A stretch of 64,000 nucleotides of DNA. Origin: a gamma proteobacterium symbiont of Stewartia floridana (GTDB taxonomy: Bacteria; Pseudomonadota; Gammaproteobacteria; Chromatiales; Chromatiaceae). Position 1 is the stretch's first letter. The number at the start of each line of letters is the position of its first letter. Positions 55,135 to 64,000 of the stretch are shown one piece after another. The stretch lies in the NCBI GenBank assembly GCA_003676145.1, contig NAUB01000034.1:1-64000 (forward strand), in the 5' to 3' direction. The position numbers were made by a program, and so were the translations under genes. The notes beneath the pieces are model-generated. The model saw nothing but the letters and a program-made list of their open reading frames with translations, had not been told where the DNA came from and searched no databases.

Positions 55135-57323
55135 CAGCCCAGCCGCAGCGGCAGCTGACGCAGTCGCTGCCCGGTTGCCGCAAAGACCGCATTTGCCACT
55201 GCCGGGGCAATCACCGGTGTTGCCGGCTCACCGACGCCTGTGGGGGCTTCAGCGGAAGCCACAATATGCACTTCAACCTCCGGCATCTGATCGATTCGCA
55301 ATATCCGATAATCAGTGAAATTGGACTGTTCGACCCGCCCCTCTCTGAAGGTCAGCTCACTCAATAGGGTCGCAGAAAGACCGAATCCCATACCTCCCTC
55401 CATCTGCGCCACAACCACATCCGGGTTGACCGCCACACCACAATCCACCGCGATCACCACCCGATCCACACTGATCACATTACGACGTACCGAGACCTCA
55501 ACCACCTGGGCGACGTAGGAGTTGAATGACTCATGCACGGCGATCCCCTGTCCCCGATTGCGTCCCATGGGTTCACCCCAACCGGCCTTTTCCGCCGCCA
55601 GATTCAACACACCCAGATGTCGCGGATGGTTACGCAGCAGTTTACGCCGATAGGCCAGCGGATCCTGCCCCGCCTTGACCGCCAACTCATCGATGAAACA
55701 CTCCACCGCGAAGGCGGTGTGGGTGGAACCGACAGCGCGCCACCAGAGTACCGGCACAGGCAGTTCGGGCGAGTGCAGATCGACCTGGATATGTTTGATC
55801 TCATAGGGCAGATTCGCCGCCCCCTCCACGGAGGTCATATCGACACCGTCCTTAACCATCACCGACTCGAACGGGGTGCCTTTGAGGATCGACTGCCCCA
55901 CGATACGCTGATCCCAGACATGGGGCTCTCCCTGATCATTCAGGGCAGCGCGCATTCGGTGCAGATAGAGCGGACGGTAGTAACCCGCATGCGTATCATC
56001 CTCCCGTGTCCAGACCATTTTCAGCGGGGTGCCCGGTTTCAGCGCTTTTGCGATATGCACCGTCTCCAGCAGATAGTCCGCTGCCGGATTGGCCCGACGA
56101 CCGAAAGAGCCTCCCGCATAGAGCATGTTGATATGCACCTGCTGCGGCTCGAGACCCAACAGAGCGGCAATCTGATGCTGATCACTGGTCTGCATCTGCT
56201 CCCCATTCCATACCTCGCATCCCGCTTCGTCGATGCGCACCACGCAATTCATAGGCTCCATCGCCGAGTGGGAGAGAAAGGGTACGCTGTACTCCGCCTC
56301 GATGGCGTCATCAGCCGATGCCAAGGCAGTTGCACCATCCCCCTCGGTTCGGGCTGTCAGTCCCGGTTTCTCCGCAAGCTGCCGGTAGTCTTCCAGAATC
56401 TGCGCAGAACTCTTGCGAAAGGCCTTCGACTCATCCCAGCTTACAGAGAGTGCGTCCCTGCCCAGTTTTGCCTGCCAGAAATCATCAGCAACCACCGCCA
56501 CCCCGGAGGGAATCTGAATCACCTCTCTGACACCCTTCACCGCCAGAACGCCCTTAGCGTCGATTTTCGACAGCGTGGCGCCAAGCCGGGGGGGATGTAA
56601 CACCACTGCGGTCAGCATGCCGGGCAGTTTCACATCCTGGGTGAAGATGGCCTGGCCATTGATCTTCTCCGGGCTGTCCTTGCGGGGAACGCGTTGACCG
56701 ATCAAGCTGAACGATTTGGGATCTTTAAGCATCACCGACTCGGGTACAGACTGCTTGGCCGCCAGCTCCGCCAACTCGCCAAATCCGGCTTGTCGACCGC
56801 TCGGTGGATGGCTGATCACCCCGGACTTGACCTTGATCTCAGCCGCCTCTACCTGCCACTGTTTGGCGGCGGCCTGAACCAGCATCTGCCTGGCGGCCGC
56901 CCCGGCCTTTCTCATCTGTTTCCAGGAGTTGGCAATGGCCGTACTGCCACCGGTGCCCTGAGCCTTGCCCCAGAAAAGGTTGTTATAGCGTCCGGCATCC
57001 GCAGGTGCCCCTTCCACTCTGACCTTCTCCCAATCTGCATCCAGCTCTTCCGCCACCAGGGTTGCCATACCGGTATAGGTACCCTGCCCCATCTCAAGAT
57101 GTTTGGAAATGACAGTGACGATGCCATCCCCATCGATACGCAGAAAGGCATTGGGTGAGAAATCCCCAGCGGTCTCAGGCGCCTGCCCGGCGATTCCCGG
57201 CCCGGCTTCCCGCTGTTCGGCCGCCACCGTGGGGATAATGCCCAGAGTCAAACCGGCCAAGGACACCGCACTCCCCGCGACAAATCGACGACGACTGAGA
57301 TTGACGATTTGATCGGTTTTCAT
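55134..57323 (-). CDS. Molybdopterin-binding subunit of an isoquinoline 1-oxidoreductase-like hydroxylase
   Basis: This 729-residue protein has a twin-arginine signal ([17 protein letters not shown], residues 9-25), so the enzyme is exported folded. It belongs to the IorB branch of the xanthine dehydrogenase family with typical motifs such as [29 protein letters not shown], and [17 protein letters not shown]. It hydroxylates aldehydes or N-heteroaromatics with water. The small Fe-S subunit gene overlaps its start by four bases. The substrate cannot be told from sequence. Confidence 0.9.
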   Translation of the reverse strand: MKTDQIVNLSRRRFVAGSAVSLAGLTLGIIPTVAAEQREAGPGIAGQAPETAGDFSPNAFLRIDGDGIVTVISKHLEMGQGTYTGMATLVAEELDADWEKVRVEGAPADAGRYNNLFWGKAQGTGGSTAIANSWKQMRKAGAAARQMLVQAAAKQWQVEAAEIKVKSGVISHPPSGRQAGFGELAELAAKQSVPESVMLKDPKSFSLIGQRVPRKDSPEKINGQAIFTQDVKLPGMLTAVVLHPPRLGATLSKIDAKGVLAVKGVREVIQIPSGVAVVADDFWQAKLGRDALSVSWDESKAFRKSSAQILEDYRQLAEKPGLTARTEGDGATALASADDAIEAEYSVPFLSHSAMEPMNCVVRIDEAGCEVWNGEQMQTSDQHQIAALLGLEPQQVHINMLYAGGSFGRRANPAADYLLETVHIAKALKPGTPLKMVWTREDDTHAGYYRPLYLHRMRAALNDQGEPHVWDQRIVGQSILKGTPFESVMVKDGVDMTSVEGAANLPYEIKHIQVDLHSPELPVPVLWWRAVGSTHTAFAVECFIDELAVKAGQDPLAYRRKLLRNHPRHLGVLNLAAEKAGWGEPMGRNRGQGIAVHESFNSYVAQVVEVSVRRNVISVDRVVIAVDCGVAVNPDVVVAQMEGGMGFGLSATLLSELTFREGRVEQSNFTDYRILRIDQMPEVEVHIVASAEAPTGVGEPATPVIAPAVANAVFAATGQRLRQLPLRLG

Positions 57324-57787
57324 GACTGCACCCCGTTCAGCTTATCCGCAGCCACTTTGATTGCCTGACGAATTCGCGCATAGGTTGCACAGCGACACAG
57401 GTTACCCTGCATAGCCTGATCGATATCCGCATCGGTCGGTTTACGGTTTCGCTGCAGCAGCGAGGCCGCCGACATGATCTGTCCCGACTGACAGTAGCCG
57501 CACTGCACCACCTCCAGCTCTCTCCACGCCGCCTGTACCGCCTGACCGGCCGGACTGGAGAGCCCTTCGATGGTAGTCACCTGCTTACCCACCGCATCGG
57601 ATACCGGTGTGATACAGGCGCGAACCGGTGCCCCATCGAGATAGACCGTACAGCTGCCGCACTGGGCAATGCCGCAACTGTATTTGGTGCCTGTCAGGCC
57701 GACATGATCCCGGATGGCCCAGAGCAGCGGGGTCTGAGGGTCAAGATCGAGCGCGTGACGCTCTCCGTTAATCGACAGATTCAACAC
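57320..57787 (-). CDS. [2Fe-2S] subunit of the molybdenum hydroxylase (IorA-like)
   Basis: I chose the GTG at 57787 because GAGGAGG stands five bases upstream; the ATG further out adds 17 poor residues. The 155-residue product has both expected clusters: the plant-type Cys set in [17 protein letters not shown], and the C-terminal set in [10 protein letters not shown] and [11 protein letters not shown]. It passes electrons from the molybdenum site. It starts the iorA-iorB-xdhC-mocA operon. Confidence 0.92.
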   Translation of the reverse strand: MLNLSINGERHALDLDPQTPLLWAIRDHVGLTGTKYSCGIAQCGSCTVYLDGAPVRACITPVSDAVGKQVTTIEGLSSPAGQAVQAAWRELEVVQCGYCQSGQIMSAASLLQRNRKPTDADIDQAMQGNLCRCATYARIRQAIKVAADKLNGVQS

Positions 57788-57838
57788 ATCAACCTCCTCG
57801 TGGTAGTGCCCGCTGTTGATGGCAATCAGGCATGGCAC

Positions 57839-58466
57839 ATTAGCGATGTTTAATATTTTTTATGAGAACCCTGACAAAGCCGTTATAGCGGCGTGAGCCG
57901 CAATACTGATAAAGAGAATTAATCAAATATTCTTATTTCAAAGGTACAGAGTAACGTAGTTTTGAAAACCATAATCCTTTCAAGTTCCCAGGCCACACAA
58001 ATACCATCCTGTTCCGCAAATAATAGCCGATTCAGCACCAATTTGAGGCGCCAAAGGCGCTTTTTGAGGGTTTGACAAACACACATTTCTTAACGTAATC
58101 GAATAGCCAGGAGATGTTGAACATAGGATGACGCTTTCAAGACAGAAGAGACATGAGCGATCGGAGACAGCGATCTGCTTAAGAGTGGTTCAGACACTGT
58201 TCAACAGCCTTTAACACGCCAACAGCAGCCATCACTTGAAACAAAGCTCTCTAATCTGGCAGCACCATTCCATATCGATCACTAACCCAGTTGTTCTGAA
58301 TGTGAACAAATCATCTGCCTGATTGGTAATTTTCCACAGCCCATGCCGCTCCGGTTTCTGTAGCTTAACACCCAGTTCGATCAGGGATCGTTCTTCAAGG
58401 GAGTATCCAGGCAGTTAACGGATCATCCAGTTCTTTCTTACACGATATAAATAAAGGATCAAACAC
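57839..58466. other. 628-bp intergenic region with an orphan terminator and promoter-like element
   Basis: It contains no obvious coding frame. A terminator-like hairpin is at 58048-58065, and TTGACA lies at 58071-58076. The stretch after that could form a long leader of about 370 nt before the secreted protein gene. Confidence 0.4.
58048..58065 (+). terminator. Orphan rho-independent terminator
   Basis: GCGCC-AAA-GGCGC followed by five T. No plus-strand gene lies upstream before the divergent iorA gene, so it may end a small RNA or be a relic. Confidence 0.45.
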
Positions 58467-60356
58467 ATGGATATTGTAAAAAAATCCAATAAAGCGGTAA
58501 CGATCGCATTGTGCTGTTCAGCCATTGGCCTGCAGGGAGATGCATTCGCCAAGGATCTACCGGTCTATCACGCAATCGATAATGGCCTGTCGGAAAATCA
58601 AGCCTATCAACTGTCGAAGTTACTTGATACCAACCCGGATGGCATCGATTTCGAAACAGTACAACGAACCGGTGAACTCAGCTACATCGATTTAAAAAAC
58701 CATCAGTACATACCAACCCGGATTGTCGGTCGGGGCGAGGCAGACGAAGAGAAGCGGTCAACCACCATTGAGCAGATCGACTTTGATGCCCTGTCGATGA
58801 TCCAGCCGGTAGAAGAGGATGTGGTTCTGCATCAACTGGAGGGCTCGTTGGATGAGATCGGTCTCTTGCCACAGGTCTATAAACCGATACTGCGTCACAC
58901 CCAGTTCGAAGCGGTGGACATCGATGGCAATACCCTGGCCGATCAGATGATCGATACCAAGGTGGACCTGCAACTCTACGCCGGCGATACACCACTGATC
59001 GGACCTGGCGCCAAAATCTCCGCCAGCGTAGGCAGTGAAGGCACCACCACTCGACTCCATTTTGCCAACCGTACACTGGAACAGGGTGAAACGGTGCCTG
59101 TCATCGACCACTCGGCAGCCAGACTGCAGTGCCAAGAGAAACTTCTGAGTGGGGCACAGAGTAAGGCCTTTGAAAAGCTCAATATCACCACTCAACTTGT
59201 CTACTATGCGCCGAGCCTGGAAATGACCTCGGTGAAGACCATCCAGCCACACTATGATTGCGGTGGAACGGCCGTCGTGGATGGTGAGATCGTCAATCTT
59301 CTGCATCAACTGATCCCCGCGGTAGACAGTAGCGAATATGTTCCGGAAGTGAGCCTCGACAGCTGGTTCGACGGCAAGACCGTCAATGCAAAAGTCGATA
59401 TCAATGGTGGAATGCCTCCCTACCAGATCGACTGGAGCGCCACTCGCGCAAAACTTCAGGATAGGAGCGGTTCAACGATCTCTTTTTATCCCCAGCAGCG
59501 TGATGGAATCAGTGAAGAGAGTGTCAGCGTTACGGTGACCGATGCGAATGGTATTCAGCGTGTGGTCACTGCCAACCTGCCTGCCAATCTGATCTCGCAA
59601 CACGATGAGTCTGCAGTCAGTCGCTTCTTCACCAATGCGGTTACCGCCATGCTTGAGACATTGATCCCTGCGGTGCAGGCGATTGGTGGCATTACCGATT
59701 ACGGCACTGAGAATGCGGTGACCAATGAGTTTGGCGATCTTGAACAGGGCTTTATCGATCGCATGCAGAGTGCCGGTGTCACCGAGCGCTTCAGCTGGTC
59801 CGGAACCCTGGCCTGGGAGCAGGATTTCAAAGCCAGTCAGGACAGCAACTGGATCGACAATACCGATATGACCTTCTATGTCGGCCACGGCTATGGGGGT
59901 GGATTCACCTTCGAAGACAACAGCCATGACGACGGCACTCTGGACCATGACGACGCCACCGATGATTGGGGTGACAAGGATCTTGAGTGGCTGGCGCTGC
60001 TCTCCTGTCAGGTCCTCAAGGATGACTGGAGCGGCATGTCCCGCTTCGACCGCTGGAAGCAGGAGTTCGACGGTCTCCATCTGCTGCTTGGCTTCCATAC
60101 CAATGCCTATGCCTGGAACAGCTTCTCCGGCGAGTTTGCGGACAACATGCTGAAAAGCAGCCCGATGACCGTGAAAACCGCCTGGTTCGAGGCCACCGAC
60201 ACCAACCAGCCATCCGGTGTGGTCCCGGTGGTCATGGGCGTGTTGGGCAACAATGGCATGTCGAACATGAACGACTACTTCTGGGGCAAGGGATCCGTCG
60301 GACCGGATATCCGGGATGGGGACATCATCGGCTACTGGAGTATTAAAATTCTGTAG
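58467..60356 (+). CDS. Secreted DUF6345-like protein with possible caspase-fold His/Cys dyad
   Basis: The 629-residue product has a signal peptide ending near GDAFA (residue 28), an N-terminal region of unknown fold (30-280), and an Ig-like stretch (about 295-375, GGMPPYQIDWSA). The C-terminal domain (about 405-629) resembles DUF6345 as I remember it. It contains H474 in TFYVGHGYGGG and C514 in LALLSCQVL, in the order and style of clan CD cysteine peptidases (CHAT, gingipain, caspase). DGxxLDHDDATDD lies between them and may bind calcium. Protease activity is inferred, not shown. A strong terminator follows. Confidence 0.75.
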   Translation: MDIVKKSNKAVTIALCCSAIGLQGDAFAKDLPVYHAIDNGLSENQAYQLSKLLDTNPDGIDFETVQRTGELSYIDLKNHQYIPTRIVGRGEADEEKRSTTIEQIDFDALSMIQPVEEDVVLHQLEGSLDEIGLLPQVYKPILRHTQFEAVDIDGNTLADQMIDTKVDLQLYAGDTPLIGPGAKISASVGSEGTTTRLHFANRTLEQGETVPVIDHSAARLQCQEKLLSGAQSKAFEKLNITTQLVYYAPSLEMTSVKTIQPHYDCGGTAVVDGEIVNLLHQLIPAVDSSEYVPEVSLDSWFDGKTVNAKVDINGGMPPYQIDWSATRAKLQDRSGSTISFYPQQRDGISEESVSVTVTDANGIQRVVTANLPANLISQHDESAVSRFFTNAVTAMLETLIPAVQAIGGITDYGTENAVTNEFGDLEQGFIDRMQSAGVTERFSWSGTLAWEQDFKASQDSNWIDNTDMTFYVGHGYGGGFTFEDNSHDDGTLDHDDATDDWGDKDLEWLALLSCQVLKDDWSGMSRFDRWKQEFDGLHLLLGFHTNAYAWNSFSGEFADNMLKSSPMTVKTAWFEATDTNQPSGVVPVVMGVLGNNGMSNMNDYFWGKGSVGPDIRDGDIIGYWSIKIL

Positions 60357-60383
60357 GGCAATTTAGGATCATTTGGTAAAGCG

Positions 60384-60415
60384 AACCCGATTCAGTCAGC
60401 TGAATCGGGTTTTTT
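60384..60415 (+). terminator. Rho-independent terminator after the secreted protein gene
   Basis: AACCCGATTCAG and its complement CTGAATCGGGTT form a near-perfect stem, followed by a T-run. It lies 28 bp after the stop codon. Confidence 0.9.
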
Positions 60416-60467
60416 CATGCGCATTGAATATGACAATGTAACGAAACCTTTACGATCACTCACTACC

Positions 60468-60498
60468 ATTTGCGTTCATTCGCGTTCATTTGCGGACT
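60468..60498 (-). repeat. Half copy of the GAACGC-type element upstream of dinB
   Basis: Two tandem units related to GCGTTCATTCGCGTTCATTT and GCGGACT match the right arm of the element at 29975. It ends 53 bp before the dinB start. Confidence 0.6.
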
Positions 60499-60551
60499 GA
60501 AAACGGTAACAAGCAGGTTTCCACACCCGGTTCCTGGTATAAACTCCCAGC

Positions 60552-61766
60552 ATGAGTGAACGCCTGATCATGCATATCGACCTGGATGCCTTCTTTGCCT
60601 CGATTGAGCAACGGGACCATCCGGAGTACCAGGGCCGTCCCCTGGTGGTGGGTGCAAAACCCGGCCGACGGGGGGTTGTGGCAACCTGCTCCTACGAAGC
60701 CAGACGGTACGGCGTACGTTCGGCCATGCCGATCAGTGAAGCGGCCAGACGCCTGCCGCCAGAAGCAGTCTACCTGCGCCCCGATATCAACCGCTATGGA
60801 GAGGTTTCGCAACAGATCATGACGGCTCTGCAGAACCTCTCACCGGTGGTGGAGAAGGTCTCTGTGGATGAGGCCTTTCTCGATATCACCGGCATGGAAC
60901 GCCTGATCGGCGACCCCGCATCGATCGGTCAGCAGGCAAAACAGCTGATCCACGATCAGGTAGGCTTGACCGCTTCGGTGGGAGTCGGGCCAAACCGTCT
61001 GATCGCAAAACTCGCTTCCGACTATCAGAAACCGGATGGTCTGACGGTGGTTTCTGCCGATCAGGTCGAGGCGTTTCTCAACCCCCTGCCACTGACGGTA
61101 CTGCGGGGTCTCGGCAGCAAAAGCGCCCCCATCCTGCAACGTCTGGGACTGCGCACGGTTGCCGATGTCCGTCGACTCTCCCTGCTGGAACTGCGCCGCC
61201 ATTTAGGCAATCTTGCAGGCACCAATATCTATCAGCAGGCCCAGGGTATCGCCTCAAACAGGGTCGACGATCAGTCGACACGCAAGTCGATCTCCAAGGA
61301 GACGACCTTTGACCGGGACATCACCGATCCAGCGATCCTGCGGGAGAGTCTCCACTGGTCGGCCCAAGAGGTGGGGTATGTGGCCCGCCAGGAGCAACGC
61401 AAGGGCAGTCTGGTGACCCTGAAAATCCGTTTTCGCGGATTCGATACCCATACCCGCAGCCGCAGCCTGACCTCCCCAACGTCAGCGGATCAGGAGATTT
61501 TCAATATCGCCTGGGAGCTCTACCAAAATGAATCCTGGGATGACCAGCCGGTGCGCCTGATCGGCCTTGGCATCAGTGGTTGGGATGGAGCCGATGATGA
61601 ACCGGAGCGACAGCCGGACCTGTTTGGTGATCCGGCGCCGGTTAGCGATGAGCGGCAGGACCGGCTCTATCAAACCCTGGATGAGGTGAGTGGTAAATTC
61701 GGTAGACACGCCATTCGCCTGGGCAGTAAGCGAGTCGATGCCAAATCCGGTTCAGGATCAGAGTAG
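60552..61766 (+). CDS. dinB: DNA polymerase IV
   Basis: This 404-residue Y-family translesion polymerase has the catalytic acidic residues in MHIDLDAFFASIE and KVSVDEAFLDITG. The steric and little-finger domains follow (GVGPNRLIAKLASDYQKPDG, RGLGSKSAPILQRLGL). The end is short, with a QPDLFGDP segment that could be a beta-clamp-binding motif. No LexA box was found in the 200 bp upstream; the region instead carries a repeat half. Confidence 0.96.
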   Translation: MSERLIMHIDLDAFFASIEQRDHPEYQGRPLVVGAKPGRRGVVATCSYEARRYGVRSAMPISEAARRLPPEAVYLRPDINRYGEVSQQIMTALQNLSPVVEKVSVDEAFLDITGMERLIGDPASIGQQAKQLIHDQVGLTASVGVGPNRLIAKLASDYQKPDGLTVVSADQVEAFLNPLPLTVLRGLGSKSAPILQRLGLRTVADVRRLSLLELRRHLGNLAGTNIYQQAQGIASNRVDDQSTRKSISKETTFDRDITDPAILRESLHWSAQEVGYVARQEQRKGSLVTLKIRFRGFDTHTRSRSLTSPTSADQEIFNIAWELYQNESWDDQPVRLIGLGISGWDGADDEPERQPDLFGDPAPVSDERQDRLYQTLDEVSGKFGRHAIRLGSKRVDAKSGSGSE

Positions 61767-61782
61767 GCAGTCAGCAAGTAAA

Positions 61783-62472
61783 CTATCTGGTAAGCGGATT
61801 GAGCATAAAATCGAGTTGCGTCGACAGCTTGCCGGTGAACCAGCCACGCCACTTGAAGAGACCCTCCATGGATTGTTGTTCAACCTCTCCTGCAGGTAAC
61901 GGCGACTGCCCATTAAACGCCAGACGCTCCGCCGGATAACGCACCTCCAGACTCATCTGCATGGGATAGTAGCCATCCAGAAATCGGCGCATGTAGGGAC
62001 CATTGCGCAACTGATAGTGCCCATCCCCAAGGTTGTGCAGCGCCCTGCTTTGTGCACTCAGACAGATCTCCGCGGAGCGGTTTACATCACTCAGATCCAG
62101 TTTGTGACCGACCACCTCGGCATGGCCGATGTTGCTCATTGAGACTATCCGAATATCGCGGATACGTTGTGGGTGATAGACGATCTCCAGGCGCGGCACC
62201 GGATCGAGATGGTAGTGACATTGAGAGAGCTCAACCCAGCCATCCTGCAGACTCGACCGGGTGATGGTAATCTGATTCTGATGGTGGTGAACCGGCTTCT
62301 CAGGCGGCTGAGAGAGGAATTCGAGCACCCCTTCATTGACCTCGATCTCTGACTCCTCCCAGAAAGCCTCCTCCTCTTCGAGGGTTATACCATGGACGTT
62401 GAACACCATCACCAATGCCCACAAGCCAGCCATGAATTGGCCAATCGCTCTGAATAAACCGTTGCCGTGCAT
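61783..62472 (-). CDS. Exported protein of unknown function
   Basis: I do not recognise this 229-residue protein. It opens with a hydrophobic stretch (IGQFMAGLWALVMVFNVHG) that is probably a signal peptide; a second ATG at residue 14 would shorten it. The mature part alternates strands with many His (HHHQNQITITRSS, CHYHLDPVPRLEIVYHPQR) and ends in a beta-rich stretch with FKWRGWFTGKLSTQLDF. It lies 17 bp from dinB on the opposite strand. Confidence 0.6.
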   Translation of the reverse strand: MHGNGLFRAIGQFMAGLWALVMVFNVHGITLEEEEAFWEESEIEVNEGVLEFLSQPPEKPVHHHQNQITITRSSLQDGWVELSQCHYHLDPVPRLEIVYHPQRIRDIRIVSMSNIGHAEVVGHKLDLSDVNRSAEICLSAQSRALHNLGDGHYQLRNGPYMRRFLDGYYPMQMSLEVRYPAERLAFNGQSPLPAGEVEQQSMEGLFKWRGWFTGKLSTQLDFMLNPLTR

Positions 62473-62627
62473 GCCAGTTCTCCCATAGGTCAGGCTTGTA
62501 TAATCGCCGATGATTTCATCCTATATGATCCACCTGTCGAGTAGAGAGTTTACTCGCAAATACCATGTTTCTTGCCGACTCTTGCGAGATGCCCCTTGGT
62601 CTGCAGTAACTATAATTCAAATAATTC

Positions 62628-62643
62628 AGAGTCTGTTAACACC
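62628..62643 (+). repeat. GGGCCTGTTAAC-family repeat, variant
   Basis: AGAGTCTGTTAACACC lies 19 bp before the TetR gene start and shares the AGAGTCTGTTAACAC core with 38249. Confidence 0.4.
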
Positions 62644-62661
62644 AACAGAGAGGTATCCGGC

Positions 62662-63345
62662 ATGGCATACCAGAAACCCAATACTGATCCGCAGCCGCCA
62701 GATGAATTGGCGGAAAAGATTCTCGATTTCGCCGTTCGAATGGCCGAGCAGAGCTCCTGGGAGGCGATTCGACTCCACCAGGTCGCGCAAGAGATGGAGA
62801 TCGACCTACAGAGTGTGCAACGTTACTACCGACAGAAAGATGACCTTGTTGAAGCCTGGTACGACCGGGCCGACCGGGCCATGCTGGCCGATGCAGCAGA
62901 GCAGGATTATCAGTGGCTCACCCCGAGAGAGCGTATCCATCGATCGATCTTCTGCTGGCTCAGATCGATGCAGACTCATCGAAAAGTCAGCCGGGAGATG
63001 CTTGGCTACAAGTTTGAACTGGGCCATATCCACCTGCAGGTGCTCGGTCTGTTGAGAATCAGCCGCACCGTCCAATGGTTCCTTGAAGCCGCCCACCGTG
63101 ACTCGACAGACCTGAAGCGGATCGGTGAAGAGGTGGTGACAACCGGCATCTATCTCAGCACATTCGCACATTGGCTGTTTGACGATTCCAGCGCTGCGGA
63201 GAAGACATCGAAGCTGCTCGACCGACTGCTGCGTCGGGCCGAATCCTTCAATCTGCTGACAGCAGCCACAGAAACCCACGGCCACACGGCCCAGAGAGCG
63301 GATCCGTCACAGCAGCGTCAGGAGAACAGCAGCGTCGTACACTAA
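62662..63345 (+). CDS. TetR-family transcription regulator
   Basis: I chose ATG 62662 (MAYQKPNTDPQPPDEL, 227 residues), with AGAGAGGT upstream; an earlier ATG gives a poor N-terminus. The HTH region is EAIRLHQVAQEMEIDLQSVQRYYRQKDDLVEAWYDRADRAM. The C-terminal helical domain is divergent, as usual for ligand-binding parts. It ends 19 bp before the membrane hydrolase gene. Confidence 0.82.
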   Translation: MAYQKPNTDPQPPDELAEKILDFAVRMAEQSSWEAIRLHQVAQEMEIDLQSVQRYYRQKDDLVEAWYDRADRAMLADAAEQDYQWLTPRERIHRSIFCWLRSMQTHRKVSREMLGYKFELGHIHLQVLGLLRISRTVQWFLEAAHRDSTDLKRIGEEVVTTGIYLSTFAHWLFDDSSAAEKTSKLLDRLLRRAESFNLLTAATETHGHTAQRADPSQQRQENSSVVH

Positions 63346-63364
63346 GCCGGACTAGCCGCCAAAG

Positions 63365-64000
63365 ATGGATACCATCACCCACGCCCTGTTCGGTGCGGTC
63401 TGCAGTGCCGCGCTGCAGCGCACCCCGTCGACCAGCTCCAGCGAACTCCCCCGACGCATGGCCATCACCGGCATGGCCGCCGCCTTTCCCGATATCGACT
63501 ATCTGGGATTCTGGATAGACCCCTTACTGTTTCTCGCCGACTGGCATCGCAGCGCCACCCACTCTCTGTTGCTGACTCCCCTCTGGGCGGCCCTGTTGAC
63601 CCTCTGCTGTCTACCCTGGCATTGGGCGCGTAACCGTTGGCGAATGGTCTATGGCCTGTGCTGCCTGGGCCTGCTCTCCCACCTCCCGCTGGACCTCTTG
63701 ACCCCGTTCGGGATTAAACTCTTTTACCCCATTACAACAACCGCTTACAGCCTGGCGATCAGCTTTTTCATCGACGGCTATTTCACCGCAATCCTTGCGG
63801 TTACTCTGTTACTGCTGCTTTGGCACCCTCCCCGCCGGGTGGCATTGAGCGGGCTGCTGATCCTCAGCGTTTATCTGTCAGGATTGTGGCTGCTCAAAAC
63901 AGAAGCCCTGCAGGTGGCGGCACAGCAGCTCCCCCAATCGACCGATCTTCATGCACTGCCGCAACCCTTCTCCCCATTCTACTGGCAACTGATCGAAGCT
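63365..64000 (+). CDS. Membrane metal-dependent hydrolase (YbcI/YdjM, DUF457 type), 3' end outside the window
   Basis: The frame opens MDTITHALFGAVCSAALQR, continues with FPDIDYLGFW and DWHRSATHSLLL, and reads through several membrane segments to the window edge without a stop. The D-I-D and H-R-x-x-T-H-S pattern is the metal site of YdjM/YbcI-like proteins. The C-terminus is missing. Upstream is the TetR gene with little spacing, so the two may form a unit. Confidence 0.8.
   Translation, partial: MDTITHALFGAVCSAALQRTPSTSSSELPRRMAITGMAAAFPDIDYLGFWIDPLLFLADWHRSATHSLLLTPLWAALLTLCCLPWHWARNRWRMVYGLCCLGLLSHLPLDLLTPFGIKLFYPITTTAYSLAISFFIDGYFTAILAVTLLLLLWHPPRRVALSGLLILSVYLSGLWLLKTEALQVAAQQLPQSTDLHALPQPFSPFYWQLIEA

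Noticed and set aside
55533-56600. Long open frame of about 355 codons opposite the molybdenum hydroxylase subunit
   Set aside because: It is fully antisense to a gene with clear family motifs and has no recognisable domain or ribosome site.

Overview
The window looks like a chromosomal stretch of a sulfur-oxidising gammaproteobacterium. The support is a sulfide:quinone oxidoreductase with all three catalytic cysteines, a rhodanese-TusA-DsrE2 sulfur-relay set, CysG, and gammaproteobacterial synteny (bamC-dapA next to gcvR-bcp). By general resemblance I would place it near Sedimenticola / 'Candidatus Thiodiazotropha'-type Chromatiales. That placement is inference, since no rRNA gene is present. 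I saw no tRNA, rRNA, CRISPR array, transposase, integrase or prophage gene.

Layout. 0-9.3 kb: flippase-like membrane protein, Uup plus a coupled small exported protein, TrpB2-type PLP enzyme, a response regulator, a Crp/Fnr regulator followed by two small genes (DUF6858-like and NifX-like), and a GlcG/HbpS-like secreted protein. 9.3-18 kb: ispG, sqr, a WalJ-like hydrolase, bamC and dapA on the minus strand, then gcvR, bcp and a PIN-PhoH gene on the plus strand. 18-26.6 kb: a 950-aa hybrid sensor kinase, a second Crp/Fnr regulator, a DUF2892 protein, an AI-2E family exporter, a small unknown protein, a LysR regulator and a FadL porin. 26.9-33 kb: dsrE2, tusA and rhodanese (minus), divergent cysG, then a NarX/NarL-like two-component pair with a second rhodanese. 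33-43.3 kb: cca and an Atm1-like ABC exporter, an orphan S24-type peptidase, an RND adaptor, a small HMA-like protein, a second SQR-like flavoprotein, and an RND pump on the opposite strand. 43.3-49.8 kb: an AT-richer block with a hemerythrin and a 1,821-aa sensory GGDEF protein with a degenerate EAL domain. 49.8-58 kb: egtB-egtD, a methyltransferase, an alkyltransferase-like protein, and a tightly overlapping iorA-iorB-xdhC-mocA molybdenum hydroxylase operon. 58-64 kb: a secreted DUF6345-like protein with a possible caspase-type His/Cys dyad, dinB, an unknown exported protein, a TetR regulator, and the start of a membrane metal-dependent hydrolase.

Two intergenic repeat families run through the window. 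One is a short motif, GGGCCTGTTAACACTAATCC, present in about 14 full or partial copies in both orientations. It forms a 20-bp inverted pair at 53131-53191 and supplies the stop codon of three genes. The other is built from GAACGCNAAT-type units arranged as palindromic or half elements.

Functionally the window combines sulfide oxidation and sulfur trafficking, redox and oxygen-type signalling (Crp/Fnr proteins, NarX-like kinase, hemerythrin, an FNR-type box before sqr), cell-envelope housekeeping, and thiol protection (ergothioneine, Bcp). The best leads for new biology are the secreted H474/C514 protein, the giant cyclic-di-GMP sensor, the Crp/Fnr protein with three of four Fe-S cysteines beside a NifX-like gene, and the stop-codon-donating repeat.
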